In this document: positions 53,678-60,191 of the stretch, in pieces | How the letters are laid out: each line of letters opens with the position of its first letter | Numbering within the stretch: position 1 is the first letter of the stretch | Assembly: GCA_021371935.1 (NCBI GenBank) | Contig: JAJFVF010000019.1 | Coordinates: 23,268 to 87,267 of the forward strand | Origin: a bacterium | GTDB taxonomy: Bacteria > Armatimonadota > UBA5829 | DNA: 64,000 nt | Direction of reading: 5' to 3' | Notes under the pieces: generated by a model | Told to the model about the DNA's origin: nothing | Database searches by the model: none | What the model saw: the letters and a program-made list of their open reading frames with translations, nothing else | Program-made: the position numbers and the translations under genes

Positions 53678-54436
53678 ATGATAGTCACGTTTTTAGGCAC
53701 CGGCACCTCGCATGGAGTTCCGATGATCGGCTGCGACTGCCCAGTCTGCACGTCCAGTGATCCGCATAACAGACGGACCCGCTCATCCGTATTTGTGGAG
53801 GTCGGTGGAGTAAATATCTTGATCGACACCGGTCCTGATATGCGTGAACAGGTTTTGAGGGAATGCATTTGCCATGTGGACGCGGTGATCTTTACTCATG
53901 CTCATGCCGATCATGTATTCGGCCTGGACGATGTGCGCCGTTTCAATGATATTTCGGGCAAGTCCATGCCATGCTATGGCTCTGCAAGGACGCTGGAATG
54001 TGTGCGAAGGGCTTTTCAATATGTGTTTGTGCCGACCCAACTCGGCGGCGGCAAGCCTCAACTGAACCTGATCGAAATAAACAAGCCGTTTGATGTTATG
54101 GGGGTGCCGGTCATGCCGATCCCGATCATGCACGGCAAGTTGTCGATCTACGGGTATAGGATCGGTGACTTTGGGTATCTGACCGACTGCAGCCATATTC
54201 CCGCTTCATCGGAAGAATTATTGCAGGGTTTGGATACGCTGGTGCTGGGAGTGATCCGTCATGAGCCGCATGAGACACATTTTTGTGTAAGTGAAGCGCT
54301 TTCTATAGTATGCAAACTCAAGCCCAGGCGGGCATTTTTCACACATATAGCCCATCGTCTTGAGCATGATCAGACGAATGCAGCCCTCCCGCCGGATGTG
54401 CAGCTTGCCTACGATGGTCTGAAGATAGAAATTTGA
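53678..54436 (+). CDS. MBL-fold metal hydrolase (PhnP-like)
   Basis: The 252-residue protein starts FLGTGTSHGVPMIGCDCPVC, where the two cysteines bind an extra zinc as in PhnP. The metallo-beta-lactamase motif HAHADHVFGLDD (near residue 73) binds the catalytic metals, with further ligands in YLTDCSH and FTHIAH. PhnP itself is a phosphodiesterase for cyclic ribose phosphates; this protein may act on another cyclic phosphate or nucleotide. GGAG precedes the ATG. It appears to be a single gene. Confidence 0.85.
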   Translation: MIVTFLGTGTSHGVPMIGCDCPVCTSSDPHNRRTRSSVFVEVGGVNILIDTGPDMREQVLRECICHVDAVIFTHAHADHVFGLDDVRRFNDISGKSMPCYGSARTLECVRRAFQYVFVPTQLGGGKPQLNLIEINKPFDVMGVPVMPIPIMHGKLSIYGYRIGDFGYLTDCSHIPASSEELLQGLDTLVLGVIRHEPHETHFCVSEALSIVCKLKPRRAFFTHIAHRLEHDQTNAALPPDVQLAYDGLKIEI

Positions 54437-54467
54437 CTTCTTACTTAGAAAAACCAGCGTTTTGCAT

Positions 54468-54605
54468 TCAGGCGCGATATCTGATCGTGCCTGAACTAAC
54501 TTGCAGGTATTGTGAAGCTGTTTATATAATCAGTATAGAGATGGGAATTCGTCATGAGTAAAAATGATATGAGTAATGAGGCTTAGTTTCGTGAAGTGAC
54601 GAAAC
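54468..54605. repeat. GCGATATC hairpin and further hairpin
   Basis: 54468-54496 is a copy of the GGCGCGATATCTGATCG element extended into a 12-bp stem by flanking TTCAGGC/GCCTGAA. 54586-54605 is GTTTCGT-GAAGTG-ACGAAAC. Downstream, 54621-54656 repeats the block of 11780 (TGACTGTTGGA-AGCGGGTC). Confidence 0.6.
54501..54530 (+). promoter_or_regulatory. Possible promoter of tldD-tldE
   Basis: TTGCAG (54501-54506), 18 nt, TATAAT (54525-54530). It would give a leader of about 140 nt. Confidence 0.45.
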
Positions 54606-54676
54606 GCTTTAATATTGCGCTGACTGTTGGAGAGCGGGTCTAGGCTCTCCACGCTCAGCAATTGTTCGAGGGAGAT

Positions 54677-56137
54677 ATGACAGATTCAATTGACGTCAAA
54701 CATTTTTGTGAAAAGGTATTGGATCGAGCAAAGGCGCTCGGTGCGGATTATGCGGACATCCGTATAGTCCGGCGGGACAACGAGTCGATAAACCTAAGGA
54801 CCGGCAAGGTCGAGTATTTGGACCAGTCGTCGAGTTATGGTTTCGGCGTGCGTGCGCTCATAGACGGCGCGTGGGGTTTTGCGTGCAGTCCCAGCGTTTC
54901 AGATGAGGCAGGCGAGCGGATAGCGGGTGAAGCGGTCAATATCGCTCGTGCGTCTGCGCGGGTGAAGGTCAAGGATGTGAAGTTGGCGCCCGTGGAGGTT
55001 CACGAGGGGTCTTTCAAGACCGACTGGAAGATCGACCCGTTCGATGTCCCGCTCGATGAGAAGATAGGCTATCTTAGAGATGCCGACGAAGTCCTCAGGC
55101 AGGATGCCAAGGTTAAGGTCACCGACAGTTTTATGGAGTTTTATAAGTTCAACCAGGTCTTCGCCAGCACCGAGGGGGCGTATATCGAACAGAAAAAGGT
55201 CGAGAGCGGCGCTGGTATATCTGCTACGGCCATAGAGGGTTCCGAGGTCCAGACAAGGTCATATCCCGGTTCGTTCGGCGGTGATTATTCCGCTGTGGGT
55301 TATGAGTTCGTGCAGTCTCTTGAGTTGATCGAGCATGCCGAGCAGACGGCGAGAGAGGCCGTAGCACTGCTCGATGCTCCGGTATGTCCGGCTGGTCCGA
55401 ATACTCTCATCCTCCAGGGTTCGATCTTGGCGCTCCAAGTGCACGAGTCCTGCGGTCACCCGATAGAGCTTGACCGTGTGTTCGGCATGGAGTCATCATT
55501 TGCCGGCACGAGTTTTCTGACTCCGGAGAAACTCAACTGTTTCCGCTATGGCTCCGAAGCAGTCAACATTACCGCCGACGCCACGCTGCCCGGCGGTCTG
55601 GGTTCTTTCTATTTTGATGATGAAGGTGTTCCCGGCCAGCGCTTTAACGTAGTGGAAGAGGGAATCTTCAAGGGATATCTGAGTTCACGTGAGACGGCAA
55701 TACAGCTCGGTCAGCACAGCACGGGAGCCATGCGGGCGGACAACTGGAACCGTATGCCGATCATCAGGATGACCAACATCAACCTGCTTCCGGGCGATTG
55801 GTCGTTCGATGAGCTGATAGCCGACACACCCGACGGCATCTATGCAGCAGATATCAAGAGCTGGAGCATCGACGACAAGCGGTTGAACTTCCTGTTCGGA
55901 ACGGAGATCGCGTGGGAGATAAAGGACGGTTCGCTCGGGCGCATACTAAAGAACCCGATATATTCGGGCATGACCCCCGAGTTCTGGGGTTCATGTGATG
56001 CGGTCTGCGGCGAGGACGATTGGCACTTATACGGCATTCCCAACTGCGGCAAGGGTGAGCCTGCTCAGCTTGCGCATGTCGGGCACGGAGTTGCCCCGGC
56101 AAGGTTCAATAACGTAAGAATGGAAGGTGCGAAATGA
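54677..56137 (+). CDS. tldD: Metalloprotease subunit TldD
   Basis: The 486-residue protein carries the active-site HESCGHP (His256, Glu257, His260) that binds zinc; TldD forms the active half of a heterodimer with TldE that degrades unfolded peptides and, in some bacteria, trims ribosomal peptide products. The N-terminal half has DYADIRIVRRDNESINLRTG and the C-terminal half GSCDAVCGED, as in the family. The ATG is preceded by GAGGGAG. Its stop overlaps the tldE ATG by 4 nt. Confidence 0.94.
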   Translation: MTDSIDVKHFCEKVLDRAKALGADYADIRIVRRDNESINLRTGKVEYLDQSSSYGFGVRALIDGAWGFACSPSVSDEAGERIAGEAVNIARASARVKVKDVKLAPVEVHEGSFKTDWKIDPFDVPLDEKIGYLRDADEVLRQDAKVKVTDSFMEFYKFNQVFASTEGAYIEQKKVESGAGISATAIEGSEVQTRSYPGSFGGDYSAVGYEFVQSLELIEHAEQTAREAVALLDAPVCPAGPNTLILQGSILALQVHESCGHPIELDRVFGMESSFAGTSFLTPEKLNCFRYGSEAVNITADATLPGGLGSFYFDDEGVPGQRFNVVEEGIFKGYLSSRETAIQLGQHSTGAMRADNWNRMPIIRMTNINLLPGDWSFDELIADTPDGIYAADIKSWSIDDKRLNFLFGTEIAWEIKDGSLGRILKNPIYSGMTPEFWGSCDAVCGEDDWHLYGIPNCGKGEPAQLAHVGHGVAPARFNNVRMEGAK

Positions 56138-57444
56138 AATTACTGGGCCAGGAAAAATTAAGATCATTGATGCAGGTCGCATTGAGCCATTCGAGCGCAG
56201 ACCAGACCGAGGTCAACATCCGCACGGGCAATTCCGCTCTCACTCGTTTTGCGAATTCCACGATCCACCAGAACATGGGCTTTGAGAATTACAGTGTCGG
56301 TGTGCGCGCTGTGTTCGGCAAGAAGATAGCCTCCGGCAGCGGCAACGATATCAGCGAGCAGGGCATTCGCGACTTGGTCGATAAGGTTATTGCAATCGCC
56401 CGCCACCAGGACGAGAACCCTGATTTCGTCTCTCTTCCCGAGCCTGTCGAGCGCATTCCCCAGGTCGAGTCATATTCACAGGCCACAGACGACATGACTG
56501 CCGAAGACAGAGCCAACGCCGTGCGTCAGATAGTGATTGAGTCTGACCGAATAGGCGGCACTGCCGCCGGTTCATATAATAAGAACGTGCACGAGCATGG
56601 CGTCATGAACAGTCTCGGCGTGGATTCATATTATCAGGGCACGTCCGCAAGGCTCACATGTGTCGTGACCGGCCCCGACGGCGGATTCGGCTATGCACAG
56701 GCTCATGGCGTCGACAGTTCGCATATTCAGCCCGGCGCGATAGGAGCGGAGGCTTCCGCACGGGCATATGAGAGCCGCAATCCGATTGATGCGCCTCCCG
56801 GCGATTATGAGTGTATCCTATTGCCATATGCGGTCTGCGACATGCTCTACGATCTGCGTTATGCCGGTATGGGCGCAATGTCATATCAAGAGGGTCACAG
56901 CTTTATGTGCGGCAAGATGGGCCAGAAGATCGTCAGTGAGAAGGTCAGCATTTGGGACGACGGTCGTGACCCGCGCACGATAGCCACTCCGTTCGATGGT
57001 GAGGGCATCGCGAAGCAGCATGTCGATATATTCAAAAACGGCGTAGCCAGCGGTGTGCTCTATGGCTCATACACCGCTCATCGTGAGGGCAAAAAGTCCA
57101 CCGGCCACTCTGGTGGGATCAATCTTGTTATGGGTCCGGGCGATGCCACCATTCCCGAAATGATCGCATCCACAAAGCGGGGCATAATGATGACCCGGTT
57201 CCACTATGCAAATATAACCCATTTGATGACTGCGGCGGTTTCGGGTATGACTCGCGACGGTACATTTCTGATAGAGGACGGTAAGATTATCTCGCCGGTC
57301 AAGAATTTGAGGTTCAATCAGAGCATTGTCGAGGCTCTTGCAAATGTGCAGATGGTCGGCAAAGACTTGGTGCTCGATGATGGAATCCTTGCTCCTGCGA
57401 TCAAGACGAGCAAGTTCACATTCCTGAGCGGGACAGCATTCTAG
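56134..57444 (+). CDS. tldE: TldE/PmbA subunit
   Basis: The 436-residue partner of TldD lacks the zinc motif, as expected, and has the shared fold: EVNIRTGNSALTRFANSTIHQNM, NKNVHEHGVMNSLG, TGHSGGINLVMGPG, and MTRDGTFLIEDGKI near the C-terminus. Translationally coupled to tldD, so equal amounts of both are made. No peptide-maturation genes are next to it. Confidence 0.94.
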   Translation: MKLLGQEKLRSLMQVALSHSSADQTEVNIRTGNSALTRFANSTIHQNMGFENYSVGVRAVFGKKIASGSGNDISEQGIRDLVDKVIAIARHQDENPDFVSLPEPVERIPQVESYSQATDDMTAEDRANAVRQIVIESDRIGGTAAGSYNKNVHEHGVMNSLGVDSYYQGTSARLTCVVTGPDGGFGYAQAHGVDSSHIQPGAIGAEASARAYESRNPIDAPPGDYECILLPYAVCDMLYDLRYAGMGAMSYQEGHSFMCGKMGQKIVSEKVSIWDDGRDPRTIATPFDGEGIAKQHVDIFKNGVASGVLYGSYTAHREGKKSTGHSGGINLVMGPGDATIPEMIASTKRGIMMTRFHYANITHLMTAAVSGMTRDGTFLIEDGKIISPVKNLRFNQSIVEALANVQMVGKDLVLDDGILAPAIKTSKFTFLSGTAF

Positions 57445-57940
57445 CCCGCATTATTCACGAGAAACGTGAATAATGCTCTCTGAGCTCCGGATTATGCGCT
57501 TTATGCATAATCCGGGCTAGCATATGTTCTGAGTTGTGTGTTGTGTGTTCCTGCAGATGGTTGCGGGTACTTGCGCGAGCGTTCTTTGTTCGGGCGCGAT
57601 ATCCGATCGCGACCAAAATAGAATCTCGCAATTTCAGATTGCGACAGCCGAATACAAAACCGAAAAGCGTTTCACATCCAGTCATTCTGAGCGAATGCGA
57701 AGAATCTGCTTTTGACCTAACGTTGTAATAAAGCCGATTTCTCGCTATTAAGTTGGTCGTTGACATTCAAGATGAAGATGGTCGGTGGTGTTCCTGCCCC
57801 AAATAAAGGCATGCCGGGAGGGCGAGGCTTCTGCCGAGCCATATGTGTCCGAGTGGTAATAATATACAGATAGTATACACAGATAGGCGGCGATCTCCGA
57901 ATCGCCGCCTCAAAGCTGAACTGGGGTCTCCGAACCCCAC
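57445..57940. repeat. Dense repeat cluster, no gene
   Basis: About 500 nt with at least seven elements: 12-bp hairpin GCATTATTCACG/CGTGAATAATGC (57448-57476); CCGGATTATGC/GCATAATCCGG (57487-57515, also at 63957); an NTGAGTT heptad tract (57525-57553); the double hairpin CGGGCGCGATATCCGATCGC (57591) with CGCAAT-TTCAG-ATTGCG (57627-57643); a GTCATTCTGAGCGAATG element (57680); GGCGAGGC-TTCT-GCCGAGCC (57821-57840); GGCGGCGAT-CTCCGA-ATCGCCGCC (57886-57909); and GGGGT-CTCCGA-ACCCC (57923-57938). Confidence 0.75.
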
Positions 57941-57981
57941 ACAGTGTGAGGTATTTGCTTGCGGGTGATATGGGGGCCAGA

Positions 57982-58878
57982 ATGGAAAAGATAGACCTTC
58001 AAGGACAGCCTTTAGACCTCGATCTGACTATGACCTGTGGGCAGGCGTTTCGCTGGCACAAACGCGGCGGCGTATGGTCAGGCGTAGTCAAAGACAAGCT
58101 GATGGAGCTTGATATCAAGGACGGCAGCCTGCTCTGGAGGACGTATCCGCATTCCGACAGACCGCTTGTCGAGGAATATTTGCGCCTCAACGATGATGTA
58201 AACGCCATATATGCCGAGTTAGGCAAATCCGATCCTCATCTTGCCGAGCTTACGGAGAGGTTTCATGGTCTGCGACTGCTTCGCCAGGACCCCACAGAGG
58301 CTCTTTTCTCCTTCGTGTGTTCGGCAGCCAACAATATCCCGAGGATAATGGGCGCAGTGGAGACACTGGCCGTCACTTACGGCGAATTGGTCTGTGAGCT
58401 TGGTGGTTCGTGCTATTATGCGTTTCCGACTCCTGAGGCGATTGCATCTGCCGACCCGGCGGCGCTTCATAACAACAAAGCTCTTGGTTTCAGGGGTCGG
58501 CTTGTCAGGAATGTGGCTCTGGAGATAGTCAAGCGCGGCAGTGGCTGGCTGTCTTCACTCAGAGAAGCGAGTTATGCCGATGATAAGCAGGTCCTACTAG
58601 AGCTTCCAGGCGTCGGACCAAAGATAGCCGACTGTGTATGTCTGTTTTCTTTGGACAAGGACGAGGCAGTGCCGGTCGACACGCATGTGCGCCAGCTTGC
58701 CCACAGACTGTTTCTACCCGATCTGAAGGCCAGGACAATCACGGATAATGTGTACAGATGCATATCCTGCACATTCGGCAGCCGATACGGCAAGTATGCA
58801 GGCTGGGCGCAGCAGTTTTTATATTACGAAGACCTGATGAAGACAAATGAGCGAAGTAACCTTAGTTCAACCCTATAA
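57982..58878 (+). CDS. 8-oxoguanine DNA glycosylase (OGG1-like)
   Basis: The 298-residue enzyme removes 8-oxoguanine from DNA and nicks the abasic site. The helix-hairpin-helix-GPD core reads ELPGVGPKIADCVCLFSLDK with catalytic Lys214, and PVDTHVRQ with Asp233, the same 19-residue spacing as in human OGG1. The N-terminal domain matches OGG1 (LTMTCGQAFRWHKRG). The start is the ATG with GGGGG 6 nt upstream; in-frame starts before it would translate repeat sequence. The end overlaps the next gene by 32 nt. Confidence 0.92.
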   Translation: MEKIDLQGQPLDLDLTMTCGQAFRWHKRGGVWSGVVKDKLMELDIKDGSLLWRTYPHSDRPLVEEYLRLNDDVNAIYAELGKSDPHLAELTERFHGLRLLRQDPTEALFSFVCSAANNIPRIMGAVETLAVTYGELVCELGGSCYYAFPTPEAIASADPAALHNNKALGFRGRLVRNVALEIVKRGSGWLSSLREASYADDKQVLLELPGVGPKIADCVCLFSLDKDEAVPVDTHVRQLAHRLFLPDLKARTITDNVYRCISCTFGSRYGKYAGWAQQFLYYEDLMKTNERSNLSSTL

Positions 58879-59368
58879 TACCCAATGGCCATACTGGTTC
58901 GAGAGTGTGAAGGCTTTCGTAGAACCCGCGCTGGCTGGTGTGCAATATACGATTGAGCATGTCGGAAGCACCGCCGTTCTCGGGATGACTGCGAAGCCTA
59001 TCATTGACATAGATGTTATTGTAGAAAGGCCGGTGCTTTCTCAGGTCATAGATCGACTGGCGGCAATAGGGTATACTCACCTGGGAGACTTGGGCATTCT
59101 TGACCGCGAGGCATTCACTCTGCAAGATCAAAAATTGATCGAATCCCTGCCGCCGCATCATTTCTATGTGTGTATCGCCAGCGCTGCTTCATTACGCGAT
59201 CACATATGTTTTCGCAATTTTATGCGTACGCATCCTGAGTGGGTGGATAGGCTTTCACAGCACAAACTGGAATTATGCAAGCAATTTGATAACGACCGCC
59301 AATCTTATATCGACGGCAAGTCTGATATGGTTTGTGAAATCACAACATTAGCCATGATGGGGAAGTAG
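58847..59368 (+). CDS. GrpB/UPF0157 family protein (nucleotidyltransferase fold)
   Basis: The 173-residue protein matches the UPF0157 pattern: PYNTQWPYWFESVKAFVEPAL at the N-terminus, EHVGSTAVLGMTAKPIIDIDVIV near residue 37 (strand with the two Asp of the nucleotidyltransferase fold), and HFYVCIASAASLRDHICFRNFMR near 105. Related CoA-ligase or aminoglycoside-transferase roles have been proposed for relatives; the activity here is unknown. Overlaps the glycosylase gene, so co-translated. Confidence 0.88.
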   Translation: MSEVTLVQPYNTQWPYWFESVKAFVEPALAGVQYTIEHVGSTAVLGMTAKPIIDIDVIVERPVLSQVIDRLAAIGYTHLGDLGILDREAFTLQDQKLIESLPPHHFYVCIASAASLRDHICFRNFMRTHPEWVDRLSQHKLELCKQFDNDRQSYIDGKSDMVCEITTLAMMGK

Positions 59369-59378
59369 CCAAAGCAAT

Positions 59379-59753
59379 TTATGAACTTAAACCGACCAAA
59401 ATTGCCCCCAGAACTATCAGCAAAATTCCCGCAGTACGCGCGATACCGAGTTTCTCTTTCATAACAAAAGCCGCATAAGCGCTTGCGATCAGGTAACTGA
59501 GTGCCGTAAGCGGATTTGCCACACTAACATCGATCCAGCCCAAGACAGCCACGTATGATCCGAAGTAGATCGCCATCGAGACCACTCCAAGTATCACCAG
59601 CGGCCTTGAAAAGACGAGTTTAGCTATTTTGGGCACGTCGCTGATGCGGCGGATGCTGACGGCTCCATTTTCCTGCATGCCTTTGCTCATCAGGATATCG
59701 CCGATAGCGCCGAATAAGATTGCCATCCCGAGGGAAATTCCAACTTTAAGCAT
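59379..59753 (-). CDS. SMR/EamA-like small transporter, subunit 2
   Basis: The 124-residue protein has four membrane helices and is of SMR/DMT size. The first helix carries GAIGDILMSKGM, with Asp at a place where EmrE-type pumps have the proton-binding Glu; the last helix is ARTAGILLIVLGAILVGL. It directly follows a second protein of the same kind (stop TAA touches its ATG), with GAGG 7 nt upstream. Such pairs form heterodimers, for example the ArnE/ArnF flippase of aminoarabinose-lipid. Here it follows a lipid-type radical SAM gene, suggesting lipid or glycolipid flipping. Confidence 0.82.
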   Translation of the reverse strand: MLKVGISLGMAILFGAIGDILMSKGMQENGAVSIRRISDVPKIAKLVFSRPLVILGVVSMAIYFGSYVAVLGWIDVSVANPLTALSYLIASAYAAFVMKEKLGIARTAGILLIVLGAILVGLSS

Positions 59754-60191
59754 TTATGTCCTCACCACCAGCGCTATTCCAGTCGCCACAAGTAAGCTTC
59801 CCGCCCAGCGCATAGGCGAGACATCTTCTCCCAGCAGTAAATATGCCAGAAGTGTGACGAGCACATAGTCGGCAGCAGTCAGCGGCAGCACATAGCTGAG
59901 TTCTTCCCATGACAGCGATGTAAGGTAGAGTATAAAGAACAACACCAGCAATAGCACACCTATCCAGACGAACGGGTTTGTCGAAGCGCAGATGAAATGA
60001 CCATACAGGCAGAAATGTTGAGCTGCTTCCACATTTCGCATTCCGTAGCGGATAGATATGTCTCCGAACGCTCCGAATATGACCGCGAAGAACATCGCGA
60101 TAAGCACTTTTATCTTGTTTCTGCTGAGCCTTTGCATCAACGTCTTTTCTCTCTGCACAATAGGTTCTATCTTTAAAGTCTTCTGATCCAA
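59754..60191 (-). CDS. SMR/EamA-like small transporter, subunit 1
   Basis: The 145-residue protein has four membrane helices after a 28-residue basic cytoplasmic N-terminus. The first helix again has GAFGDISIRYGM, mirroring the partner's GAIGDILMSKGM, so the two are paralogues. Helices 3-4 (YVLPLTAADYVLVTLLAYLLLGED) are DMT-like. The annotated TTG start overlaps the end of the radical SAM gene by 19 nt; an ATG at residue 19 with GAGAG upstream is an alternative. Together with subunit 2 it likely forms an antiparallel heterodimer. Confidence 0.8.
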   Translation of the reverse strand: MDQKTLKIEPIVQREKTLMQRLSRNKIKVLIAMFFAVIFGAFGDISIRYGMRNVEAAQHFCLYGHFICASTNPFVWIGVLLLVLFFILYLTSLSWEELSYVLPLTAADYVLVTLLAYLLLGEDVSPMRWAGSLLVATGIALVVRT

